Shown here piece by piece: positions 15,870 to 23,758 of a stretch of DNA of 64,000 nucleotides; position 1 is the first letter of the stretch, and each line of letters opens with the position of its first letter. The notes beneath the pieces are model-generated. The model did no database searches. It had not been told where the DNA came from and saw only the letters and a list, made by a program, of their open reading frames with translations. The stretch is from Actinacidiphila sp. DG2A-62 (GTDB taxonomy: Bacteria; Actinomycetota; Actinomycetes; Streptomycetales; Streptomycetaceae): the NCBI RefSeq assembly GCF_035825295.1, contig NZ_JAYMGI010000002.1, positions 930,001 through 994,000 on the forward strand, given 5' to 3'. A program made the translations under genes and the position numbers.

Positions 15870-18125
15870 CTACGGGTACGAGGTCAGCGTCTCGTGCGTG
15901 TGGCTCGCGGTGACCGCCGCGCCGCTGCCGTCCACGATGTGGTTGATGGTGCCGGCGCCGCCGAGCACCGTGGTGACCATGTCGTGGAACTTCACGCCGG
16001 CCGTGGTGGGCGTCTCGATGGCGTGGCCGAGGACCAGGTCGGGGTGGTCTCTGAGGTAGGCGTAGACGCCGACGCCCCACGCCTCGTGCCTGGTCACCGA
16101 GTTGGCGACCTTGTACGACGCGTAGCCCAGGTCGCCGCCGCTGGTGGTCCAGCTTGCCTGGTCCGGGACGTCGTAGGGGGTCTCGCTCTGGTAGAAGTAC
16201 ACCCGGCCGCCGTTGGCGTTCCAGGTGGTCTGGTACTTCTCGTAGTGCTCGACCGCGAGGCCGTAGAGCGTGGCGTTCGCGCCGTTGACGACCAGGCCCT
16301 GTGCGGCCGGGTTGGTGCTCCAGCCGACGCCGTTGGAGTGGTCGCCGCGCCACAGCCACAGGTCGTCGCCGACCACGTCGGCGCTGTTGATCACCAGGGT
16401 GGTGGTGGCCTTGCCCGCGATGTCGCCGCCGACGCGGAAGAAGACGTCCTGCAGCACCGTCGGGTCGGCGGCGTGGCTCGCCGTGGAGCCGCTGGGGCCG
16501 ATCTGCATCAGGGTCGCGGAGTTGGTGGTGTTGGCGCTGATCAGCAGGCCCGCGATGTCGATGCCGTCGACGTCGGCGGTGGTGATCGCGGTGACGCCGT
16601 TGTCCGGGACCAGCGTGGCCAGCCCCATGCCCAGCACGATGGTGTCGGGCCGGGTCACGTCCAGCGGGGCGGACAGGTGGTAGACGCCGGGCGTGACCAG
16701 GAGGTTCTTGCCCGCGGCCAGCGCCGCGTTCATGGTCGCCGCGGTGTCGCCGGGCTTGGCGATGTAGAACCGGTCGATCGGGACGGAGGTGCCGGGCGCG
16801 GTGCCGTTCACCCAGTCCGGGCCCTGGACGCCGGTGCGCAGCGCGGGGGCGAAGACCTGCCAGTCGCCCGCGGAGTCGACGTACAGGAACGGCTTCTCCT
16901 TGGAGACCGGGCTCTGCGCGACGGCGGTGTCCGGCGGGTTGGGGAAGGTGGTGCCGGGGGCGCCGGTGTCGCCGACGAAGACCATGTTCCAGTTGGAGCC
17001 GTTCCAGCTGCCCATCGAGGAGTTCTTGGTGAGGAACTGCTGCTGGGTGCCGGAGCTGATCTGGCCGGTGACGCGGGAGTCGCCGATGTAGCCGCCGCTC
17101 GACCAGTTGCCGGAGGTGCCGTGCGTGTTGTCGTACAGCAGCATGCCGCCGTGCACGTCCATCCGGCGGAACGGGTCGGCCTGGGAGACCGCCCACATGG
17201 TGCTGCCGGAGCTGGGACTGAGCGACATGTTCTCCACGTCGCGCCAGAAGTTCTGGGTGGCGTTGCCGTCGCTGGTGTGCCCGGCGACGTGGACGCCGCC
17301 GCCGGTGATGGACACCTGGTCGGGTGACAGGCCGAGTCCCGCGACCTGGGTGTAGTAGCCGACCGGGATGTCCACGTTGTAGGTGCCGGGGGTGAACAGC
17401 AGCGCGTTGCGCTGGGTGCCGAACTCGTTGCCGGCCTGGGCGTTGTAGACCGAGGTGATCTTCGACTGGATGGCGGAGGCCGACATCGACGGGTCGAAGA
17501 CGGTGACGTTGGGGCCGAAGTCCGGGGTGCCGGGCGGGTTGGTGGGCGGGGTGCCGCCGGTGCCGAGGCCGAAGGACTGCGCGGCGGTGCCGTTGCACGT
17601 GTACTGCTGGAGCTGGACGCTGTCGGCGGTGGAGGCGCCCGGCACGTCCAGGCACTTGCCGCTGTTGCGGTTGACGAAGTGGAAGGCGCCGGAGGACTCG
17701 GCGACCGGCAGCCACTGCTGGTTGGCGCCGCCGCCGTACAGCCACAGCTGGGTGGGCGCGCCGTCGGCGGTGGACACGTCGGTCTCGTCCCAGACCTGGT
17801 CGGGCGCCGCGGCGAGGCCGATCCGGTAGTAGCCGCTGTCGGTGGCGGTGAACTGCCAGGACTGCGCGGAGCTGCCGTTGCACGTGTACTGCTGCACGGC
17901 GGTGCCGTTGCCGGTGGCGGCGGCGCGGGCGTCGACGCACTTGCCGCTGCCGGCGCCGACGACCGTGGTCGGGGCGGTGGGGACCGTGGCGGCTCCGGCG
18001 TCCCGGGCGGTGGCCAGGGCGAGGCCCGCGCAGGCCGGCAGCAGGAGCGCCGCGGCCAGCGCGGCGGTTCTCCTGCGGCGCCGCGGACGGCCGGGGGGTT
18101 GGGGAGCGTGGGGTACCTGGGGCAC
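15870..18125 (-). CDS. Secreted RICIN-lectin / right-handed beta-helix protein
   Basis: A 751-residue exported protein. A twin-Arg-rich signal region and hydrophobic core (TAALAAALLLPACAGLALA) end near residue 45. A ricin-type CBM13 lectin domain follows (about residues 50-195; CVDARAAATGNGTAVQQYTC, SGKCLDVPG, QLQQYTCNGT). After a Pro/Thr linker, the remaining 540 residues look like a pectate-lyase/GH55-type parallel beta-helix (GTYNVDIPVGYY, GVYHLSAPLDVTRPDTIVLGMG, DIAGLLISANTTNSATLMQIG). A polysaccharide-active enzyme is likely, but no catalytic residues are recognisable and I cannot assign a glycoside-hydrolase family. GTG start with GGAG ten bases before it. Its own promoter lies just upstream. 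Confidence 0.78.
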   Translation of the reverse strand: MPQVPHAPQPPGRPRRRRRTAALAAALLLPACAGLALATARDAGAATVPTAPTTVVGAGSGKCVDARAAATGNGTAVQQYTCNGSSAQSWQFTATDSGYYRIGLAAAPDQVWDETDVSTADGAPTQLWLYGGGANQQWLPVAESSGAFHFVNRNSGKCLDVPGASTADSVQLQQYTCNGTAAQSFGLGTGGTPPTNPPGTPDFGPNVTVFDPSMSASAIQSKITSVYNAQAGNEFGTQRNALLFTPGTYNVDIPVGYYTQVAGLGLSPDQVSITGGGVHVAGHTSDGNATQNFWRDVENMSLSPSSGSTMWAVSQADPFRRMDVHGGMLLYDNTHGTSGNWSSGGYIGDSRVTGQISSGTQQQFLTKNSSMGSWNGSNWNMVFVGDTGAPGTTFPNPPDTAVAQSPVSKEKPFLYVDSAGDWQVFAPALRTGVQGPDWVNGTAPGTSVPIDRFYIAKPGDTAATMNAALAAGKNLLVTPGVYHLSAPLDVTRPDTIVLGMGLATLVPDNGVTAITTADVDGIDIAGLLISANTTNSATLMQIGPSGSTASHAADPTVLQDVFFRVGGDIAGKATTTLVINSADVVGDDLWLWRGDHSNGVGWSTNPAAQGLVVNGANATLYGLAVEHYEKYQTTWNANGGRVYFYQSETPYDVPDQASWTTSGGDLGYASYKVANSVTRHEAWGVGVYAYLRDHPDLVLGHAIETPTTAGVKFHDMVTTVLGGAGTINHIVDGSGAAVTASHTHETLTSYP

Positions 18126-18168
18126 AGGTGTCTCCTCGTCGCGTTGTGGGGGTCGCGATGCGCAGTGG

Positions 18169-18198
18169 ACGCTAGGGGCCCGGCTCGTGAGGAGTCAA
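18169..18198 (-). promoter_or_regulatory. Promoter of the RICIN/beta-helix gene
   Basis: On the minus strand TTGACT (18198-18193), 18 bases, TAGCGT (18174-18169), the housekeeping streptomycete type, about 45 bases before the start codon. An unusually AT-rich stretch (ttattttttgatgtg) sits immediately upstream and could act as an UP element. Confidence 0.6.
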
Positions 18199-18232
18199 TA
18201 CACATCAAAAAATAAGTCGTGAACTATGCGCG

Positions 18233-18266
18233 CGGGGGCCGTCGCGCACGTGCGCGACGGCCCCCG
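18233..18266. terminator. Terminator after uppP
   Basis: A perfect 34-base palindrome (cgggggccgtcgcgcac and its complement), 30 bases beyond the uppP stop codon. It is followed on the minus strand by a T-rich run that also lies next to the promoter of the following gene. Confidence 0.8.
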
Positions 18267-18295
18267 GAAGCACGGAGTCCGCAGGTGGAAGCCGG

Positions 18296-19132
18296 TCAGG
18301 CGTCCAGGACGTTGGTGGCGAGCAGGCCGATCAGCACGAAGCCGACCACGATCCGGTAGATCACGAAGGAGTTGAAGGAGTGCCGCGCCACGAACCGCAG
18401 CAGCCAGGCGATCGAGGCGTAGGCGACCACGAACGACACCAGCGTGCCGATGGCGAGCGCGGGCATGCTCACGCCCCCGCTGGTGGCGTCCTTCAGCTCG
18501 TACAGCCCGGCGCCGGTGAGCGCGGGCAGGCCGAGGAAGAACGACAGCCGGGTGGCGGCGGTGCGGTCCAGGTCGCGGACCAGCGCGGTGGAGATGGTGG
18601 CGCCGGAGCGGGAGAAGCCGGGGAACAGCAGCGCCAGGATTTGCGAGGTGCCCACCAGCATCGCGTCCTTGACGGTGACCTCGTCCTCGCCGCGCTTGAA
18701 GCGCGCCATCTGCTCGGCGCACCACATCACGACGCTGCCGCCGATCAGCGACAGGGCGACCACCCACAGCGAGCCGAGCGGTCCGTCGATCAGCGGCTTG
18801 GCCGCGAGGCCGACGATGACGATGGGGATCGTCGCGTAGATGACCCACCAGGTGAACTTGTAGTCGTGGTTGTCGCGCTCCCTGCTGTTCGTCAGCCCGC
18901 GCAGCCACGCGCCGACGAACCGGGTGATGTCCTTGAAGAAGTAGACGAACACCGCGGCGATCGCGCCGACCTGGATCACCGCGGTGAAGCCGACGACCGC
19001 GTCGTCGTCCACCGGGATGTTCATCAGACCTTCGGCCATCTTCAGATGTCCGGTCGAGGAGACCGGCAGGAACTCGGTCAGCCCTTCGACGATGCCGAGA
19101 ACGACGGCTTGGCCGACGCCGATGACGCTCAT
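18296..19132 (-). CDS. uppP: Undecaprenyl-diphosphatase UppP (BacA family)
   Basis: Integral membrane phosphatase that recycles undecaprenyl diphosphate to the monophosphate carrier for peptidoglycan and other cell-wall polymers; overproduction gives bacitracin resistance. The 278 residues carry the family motifs GIVEGLTEFLPVSSTGHL at the N-terminus and PGFSRSGATI near residue 170, with eight or so hydrophobic segments. The ATG giving MSVIGVGQAVV matches the usual family N-terminus; an upstream in-frame ATG at 19171 would add 13 non-conserved residues. The gene stands alone between terminators. Confidence 0.93.
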   Translation of the reverse strand: MSVIGVGQAVVLGIVEGLTEFLPVSSTGHLKMAEGLMNIPVDDDAVVGFTAVIQVGAIAAVFVYFFKDITRFVGAWLRGLTNSRERDNHDYKFTWWVIYATIPIVIVGLAAKPLIDGPLGSLWVVALSLIGGSVVMWCAEQMARFKRGEDEVTVKDAMLVGTSQILALLFPGFSRSGATISTALVRDLDRTAATRLSFFLGLPALTGAGLYELKDATSGGVSMPALAIGTLVSFVVAYASIAWLLRFVARHSFNSFVIYRIVVGFVLIGLLATNVLDA

Positions 19133-19229
19133 GGGTTGTGTGGTCCCGTCCCCTGCTCTGCCGGTGCTCATCCCGGCGCCCGCGACGACTACATTCGCGT
19201 AGACGTCCGAGCAGACTCTAGAGGATCAG

Positions 19230-19260
19230 CGGCCGGACCCCGAATCCGGGGCCCGGCCGC
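19230..19260 (-). terminator. Terminator after the chitinase gene
   Basis: Stem ggccggaccccg / cggggcccggcc with one A-C mismatch and a short loop, about 25 bases past the chitinase stop codon. Confidence 0.65.
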
Positions 19261-19283
19261 CGGGACCTGGCGCCCGGGGCGGG

Positions 19284-20870
19284 TCAGCAGGGACCGAGGT
19301 CCTGCCAGACGCCCCACTGGCCGGTGGTGCCGGGGGTCTCCCCGGTGGTCCACCACTTGGCCTTCCAGGTGTGGCCGCCGTAGGAGACGGTGTCGCCGCC
19401 CACGTAGACCGCGGAGGACTGCCAGGGCTGCGCGGTGCAGGCCGAGGAGCCGCCGGTGACGGTGAGGGTGAAGGTCGCCGTGTGGGCGGCCGAGCCGGCG
19501 GCGCCCTTCACGGTCAGCGCGTAGGTGCCGGAGACCGCGGCGGAGGTGGTGGCCACGGACAGGGTGGCGCTGCCGCCCGCGGTGACCGAGCCGGGGCTGA
19601 CCGAGGCGGTCACGCCGGCCGGCGCGCCGCTGACGGTCAGGGCCACCGACTGCGCCGAGCCGCTGGTCACCGCGGTGTGCACGGTGGAGGTGGTGGAGCC
19701 GCCCGCGGCGACGGTGGCCGAGGCCGGGGAGAGCGACACCGAGAAGTCGTTGGCCGGCGGGGTGGTGGTGCCCGCGCTGGTGAACGGCTCGAAGGTGTGG
19801 CTGAACTGCCAGGTGCTCTGGGTGGTGCCGGAGCAGGAGTCGGAGCCGCCCTGGCCGGGGCAGTTGCCGTTGTCGCGCTGCAGCGCCCAGAAGGACAGGG
19901 TGTTGATGCCCTTGCCGACCGCCCAGTTGTAGACGGTGGTGGCGTTGGCGGTGGTGAAGGTCTCGGCCGCGCCGTAGTCGTCGATGCCGGGCATCTCGGT
20001 GACGCCGACCATGCCCCACAGCTGCGCGTCGGTCTTCGACGGGTAGAGCTGCGCCAGTTGGTCGTGCAGGCCCTGCGCGGCGGTCTCGGTGTCGGTGGCC
20101 ATGTTGTGCGTGGCGCCGTCGTAGTAGTCGAACGTCATCAGGTTCACGACGTCGAGCTTCACGCCGTTGGAGATGGCGTTGCGCAGGATGGGCAGCGTCG
20201 AGCCGTCGCCGAGGGTGCCGTCCACCAGGCCGTGGGTGGTGGTCGGGAAGGTGTACGAGAACTGCACGGTGCGGCCGTTGGCCGCCGCCCAGTCCTGGAC
20301 CTGCTTGACGGCCTTGTTCCGGCGGTCCAGCGCGGCGGACTTGGTCAGCGAGTTGTCCTCGACGTCCAGGTCGATGCGGCTGACGTCGTAGGTGGTGATG
20401 ACCTTCTCGTAGGCGGCGGCGATGGAGTTCACGTCCGTGCAGCTGTCGGCGATGTCGGTGCCGCTGTTGTCGGCCGCGTAGCCGCCGAAGGACGGGATGA
20501 CATCGCCGCCGCCGGCCTGGAGGGCGTCGATGTCGGAGCCGAAGTTCGCCTGCGCGATCGGCATGCCGCTGTCGCCGTTCCAGTAGGCGGTGCAGGACCC
20601 GGCCGAGGCGGTCTGGATGAAGGCCATGGTGAGGTACTTGTTGCCCGAGGCGGAGGCGAGCCCGGACAGGCTGTCGCCGTTGTACGCCTCGAAGTACGGG
20701 GCGAACACATGGGCGGGCAGCGGGGTGGCGGCGTGCGCGGCGCCGGCTCCGGTCAGTGCCAGTCCGGCGGAGGCCGCGACGGTGGCCAGTCCGGTGAGCA
20801 CGGCGCGCGGGCGGGCCCAGCCCCGCGCGCGGCGGGCTATGGGGAGGGATCTGCGAACGGGTCCGGTCAT
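19284..20870 (-). CDS. Secreted GH18 chitinase with chitin-binding module
   Basis: A 528-residue exported enzyme that hydrolyses chitin. The signal peptide (AVLTGLATVAASAGLALTGAGAAHA) ends near residue 48. The GH18 barrel runs from about residue 50 to 340, with the catalytic motif IDLDVED (acid Glu). A bacterial Ig-like domain follows (about residues 365-455), then a C-terminal CBM5/12 chitin-binding domain (AWQSSAVYVGGDTVSYGGHTWKAKWW-type aromatic motif, here read from QPWQSSAVY to WTTGETPG). The barrel is short and lacks the chitinase insertion domain, as in the ChiC/ChiD-type bacterial enzymes. The start has AAGGGAG upstream. A DasR/chi-type operator overlaps the promoter. Confidence 0.9.
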   Translation of the reverse strand: MTGPVRRSLPIARRARGWARPRAVLTGLATVAASAGLALTGAGAAHAATPLPAHVFAPYFEAYNGDSLSGLASASGNKYLTMAFIQTASAGSCTAYWNGDSGMPIAQANFGSDIDALQAGGGDVIPSFGGYAADNSGTDIADSCTDVNSIAAAYEKVITTYDVSRIDLDVEDNSLTKSAALDRRNKAVKQVQDWAAANGRTVQFSYTFPTTTHGLVDGTLGDGSTLPILRNAISNGVKLDVVNLMTFDYYDGATHNMATDTETAAQGLHDQLAQLYPSKTDAQLWGMVGVTEMPGIDDYGAAETFTTANATTVYNWAVGKGINTLSFWALQRDNGNCPGQGGSDSCSGTTQSTWQFSHTFEPFTSAGTTTPPANDFSVSLSPASATVAAGGSTTSTVHTAVTSGSAQSVALTVSGAPAGVTASVSPGSVTAGGSATLSVATTSAAVSGTYALTVKGAAGSAAHTATFTLTVTGGSSACTAQPWQSSAVYVGGDTVSYGGHTWKAKWWTTGETPGTTGQWGVWQDLGPC

Positions 20871-20916
20871 GGACCGCGCTCCCTTCGACGGTGGGGGCGT
20901 CAGCACGGGAGGGTGC

Positions 20917-20959
20917 TGGTCTGGACCAATACTCTTGGTCCGACCCACCGAACTGTCAA
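20917..20959 (-). promoter_or_regulatory. Chitinase promoter with chitin/DasR-type operator repeats
   Basis: On the minus strand a TTGACA -35 box (20959-20954) precedes AAGAGT/GAGTAT as candidate -10. Overlapping it are TGGTCCAGACCA (20928-20917), close to the known dre/chitinase consensus TGGTCTAGACCA, and a weaker copy TGGGTCGGACCAA just upstream. Streptomyces chitinase promoters are known to carry such direct repeats and to be controlled by DasR and N-acetylglucosamine. Confidence 0.68.
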
Positions 20960-21023
20960 GACTCCTAACAGATAATCCGCGCACCGCGGCCGCATCCCGC
21001 GGGCTCCCGCACCCCGCCGCCGC

Positions 21024-21061
21024 GGGTCACCGCCGCGCCGCTGCGGACGCGGCGGTGACCC
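21024..21061 (-). terminator. Terminator after the sedolisin gene
   Basis: Perfect 14-bp stem (gggtcaccgccgcg / cgcggcggtgaccc) with a ten-base loop, about 30 bases past the sedolisin stop codon. Confidence 0.8.
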
Positions 21062-21093
21062 CTCATGAGCTGCCCGGACGCACCCGGACCGGC

Positions 21094-22494
21094 TCAGCGC
21101 CCCCAACTGGTCAGGGCCAGCGCGGGCACGAAGCGCGCGGCGTCCGGCGTGCCCACACCGGTCGCCATGTCGTAGCCCTTGACGGCGGTGTAGCCGGTGA
21201 CGCCGTCGTAGGAGTTGTTCGTGCCGTCGGCGACGTCGACCACGCCGCCGAACTTCGCGCCGCCCTTGGCCAGGGCGTAGAGGGCCTGGTGGATGTCGCC
21301 GACCCGGTGGCCGCCGAACTGGTCGGCCAGCGCGACGATCCCGGAGAACAGCGGGCTGGCCTCGCTGGTGCCGCCGTAGACGTCCCAGCCGACCGCGGTC
21401 GGGTCGTAGCTGGAGTACACCCACGCGCCGCCGTCCACGGCCGCGGACATCGAGATGTCCGGGGTGCCGCGCCGGTCGCCGACCACGTTCCTGACGCCGT
21501 TCTGGTACGAGGGCCGGGTGAAGACGTGCGACTGGCCGCCGCCGCCCGCGCCGTAGTCGTTGTAGACGCTGTCCGGGGCGGTGCGGTCGCCCGCGTCGTC
21601 CAGGTGCAGTTGGGTGCCGCCGATCGAGGTGACCAGCGGGTCGGCGGACGGCCAGGAGTTCACCGGGTACGGGTAGTTGCCGCTGCCGTCCTCGGTGGCG
21701 TCGGTGGCCCCGCCGTCCCCGGAGGACGCCAGCACCGTCACGCCGTGCTTCTGCGCGTCCTTGAACGCGTACCTGAGCTTCTGGATGCTGGAGAAGTCGC
21801 CCTGGTCGAAGCCGGGGAAGGTGTTCTCGGTGGCGCCGAAGCTCTGGGTGATGACGTCGCCGACGCCGCGGTCGATCAGTGCCTTCTCCGCGTCCATCAT
21901 CTCCGGCAGGCCGGTGACGCCCTCGGTCTCGGCGACGCCGGTCTCCACCAGCACGATGTGCGCGTCCGGCGCGACGGCGTGCGCCATCTCGACGTCGAGC
22001 GTGGACTCCCCGGCCCACCCGGTGTGGTCGGGGTCAGTCGGGTCGAACGGCGGCACGTCGCCCCACTTGACGACCTGCACCTTGCTGCTGGGGATGCCGA
22101 ACTGGGCGCTGTAGACGTCGAGGTCGTGCTGGATCGTCGGCGAGCCGAACGAGTCCACGATCACGATGGTGCGGCCCTTGCCGGTCACCCCGGCGCGGTA
22201 CAGCGGCTTCAGGTCGTACGCCTGCCGGTACTGCAGCGGCGTGTAGCAGTTGATGCCCCACTTGGCCTGGCACTGGGCGCTGCTCAGCGGGCTGCTGACG
22301 CCGTGCACGAGCCGGTGGCCGGTGACCGCGGGCACCGCTTTGACGGCCGGCGCGGCCTGGGCCGCGGGCGCCGACCGGGCGGGCGCGGCGAGCGCCGGCC
22401 CCGCCGACGGAGCTGCGATCAGAGCGGCGGCGGTGAGGGCGGTGACGCCGGCCGCGGCGGCCACGGCGCGCGGCCGCGGACGAAGTCTGTGCAT
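21094..22494 (-). CDS. Secreted sedolisin (S53) serine-carboxyl protease
   Basis: A 466-residue exported acid protease. A signal peptide (VAAAAGVTALTAAALIAAPSAGPALA) is followed by a short propeptide-like region, then the S53 catalytic domain. The Glu/Asp pair is in GESTLDVEMAHAVAP, the oxyanion Asp region in SSGDGGATDA, and the nucleophile serine in YGGTSEASPLFSG. The C-terminal calcium site is represented by GYDMATGVGTPD. The long inhibitory propeptide of many S53 enzymes is missing, so this belongs to the short streptomycete type. ATG start with AAGGAG upstream. It follows no operon partner and ends in its own terminator. Confidence 0.88.
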   Translation of the reverse strand: MHRLRPRPRAVAAAAGVTALTAAALIAAPSAGPALAAPARSAPAAQAAPAVKAVPAVTGHRLVHGVSSPLSSAQCQAKWGINCYTPLQYRQAYDLKPLYRAGVTGKGRTIVIVDSFGSPTIQHDLDVYSAQFGIPSSKVQVVKWGDVPPFDPTDPDHTGWAGESTLDVEMAHAVAPDAHIVLVETGVAETEGVTGLPEMMDAEKALIDRGVGDVITQSFGATENTFPGFDQGDFSSIQKLRYAFKDAQKHGVTVLASSGDGGATDATEDGSGNYPYPVNSWPSADPLVTSIGGTQLHLDDAGDRTAPDSVYNDYGAGGGGQSHVFTRPSYQNGVRNVVGDRRGTPDISMSAAVDGGAWVYSSYDPTAVGWDVYGGTSEASPLFSGIVALADQFGGHRVGDIHQALYALAKGGAKFGGVVDVADGTNNSYDGVTGYTAVKGYDMATGVGTPDAARFVPALALTSWGR

Positions 22495-22750
22495 GGACGC
22501 TCCTTGTGTCGACGATCTCCACATGTGCCGTACGACCGCGCAGGGCGGTTGACGCGATCACATATCCGGATCATCGGCTGAACAAGCGAATACGCCGTTT
22601 GCAGGGCTGCGCTTTACCCGGACGGCCGAATCCTTGGGCAAATCATGGGCATGACAGGTCTGGACACGCCGCCCTCCGCGTGCGGGACGCCGCCCGCGAG
22701 GCGACGCCGCGTCAGGGACACCGCCGCGGCGCCGGGGAGGCGACACGCCG

Positions 22751-23758
22751 TCAGGACACGATGTCCTTGGTGCGAAAGCCCCGGAAGGCGAGCGCGCCGA
22801 GCACCAGCGCGTACGAGACGGAGACCGACAGGCCCTGGAGCATGCCGGTCCACTCCATGGTCGGCTGGATCGCGTCCGCCCAGGCGAACTGCCAGTGCGC
22901 GGGCAGCACGTCCCGCCACGAGCCGAGCGCGGTCACCGCGTCCAGCACATTGCCGACGATGGTCAGCCCCACCGCGCCGCCGACCGCGCCCAGCGGCGCG
23001 TCGGTGACCGTGGAGAGCCAGAACGCCAGCGCCGCGGTGACCAGTTGGCCGACGAAGATGTACGCCACCACGACCGCGACCCGCGGCAGCGCGCTCCCGG
23101 CCGGCAGCGCCCCGCCGGCCGGCAGCTCCAGATCGCCCCAGCCGTACGCGACCGTGCCGGCCGCCAGCGCGACCGCCGGCAGCAGCACGATGGCGGCGGC
23201 GCTGAAGCCCAGCGCCACGGTCAGCTTGACCGCCAGCAGCCGCACCCGCGGCACCGGCGCGGCCAGCAGGTAGCGCAGGCTGGACCAGCCCGCCTCCGAG
23301 GCCACCGTGTCGCCGCAGAACAGCGCCACCGGCACCACCAGCACGAAGCCGGCCGAGACGAACAGGCAGGTCGCGGCGAAGTTCGCGCCGGAGGCGGTGG
23401 CGGTGTCGATCAGCGTCGGGCCTCTGCGGCCGCCGCCGTCCGGGGTGCCGCCGATCGCGAACGCGGCGATCAGGATGAACGGCAGCGCGACCAGCAGCGC
23501 GAAGACGATCAGCGTGCGCCGTCTGCGCACCTGGCGGCGCGCCTCGACCCGCAGCCGCAGCGTGCGGCCGGGCCGGTAGCCGGGCGCGGTGCCGCCGCTG
23601 CCGCGCGGATCGCGCGGCGCGAGGGCCGGGCCGCCGCCGGGAGCCGGACCGTCCGGGGGCGGTCCGGCGGCGGGGGTGCGGCCGGGCGCGCCGCCGGGCG
23701 TGCTCCCCTCACCGGGCGTCGGCGCGGGGACGGGCGCGGGTGCGGGCGCGGCGCTCAT
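22751..23758 (-). CDS. ABC-2-type transporter permease
   Basis: A 335-residue membrane protein with about six hydrophobic segments (TLIVFALLVALPFILIAAFAI, FVSAGFVLVVPVALFCGDTV, AIVLLPAVALAAGTVAYG, VVVAYIFVGQLVTAALAFWL). The first 65 residues are a Pro/Gly/Ala-rich cytoplasmic tail. GDTVASEAGWSSLRYLLAAPVPR is the conserved coupling segment of this permease type. Its ATG overlaps the stop of the hydrolase/ABC fusion gene by four bases, which makes it that protein's membrane partner. Confidence 0.85.
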   Translation of the reverse strand: MSAAPAPAPVPAPTPGEGSTPGGAPGRTPAAGPPPDGPAPGGGPALAPRDPRGSGGTAPGYRPGRTLRLRVEARRQVRRRRTLIVFALLVALPFILIAAFAIGGTPDGGGRRGPTLIDTATASGANFAATCLFVSAGFVLVVPVALFCGDTVASEAGWSSLRYLLAAPVPRVRLLAVKLTVALGFSAAAIVLLPAVALAAGTVAYGWGDLELPAGGALPAGSALPRVAVVVAYIFVGQLVTAALAFWLSTVTDAPLGAVGGAVGLTIVGNVLDAVTALGSWRDVLPAHWQFAWADAIQPTMEWTGMLQGLSVSVSYALVLGALAFRGFRTKDIVS

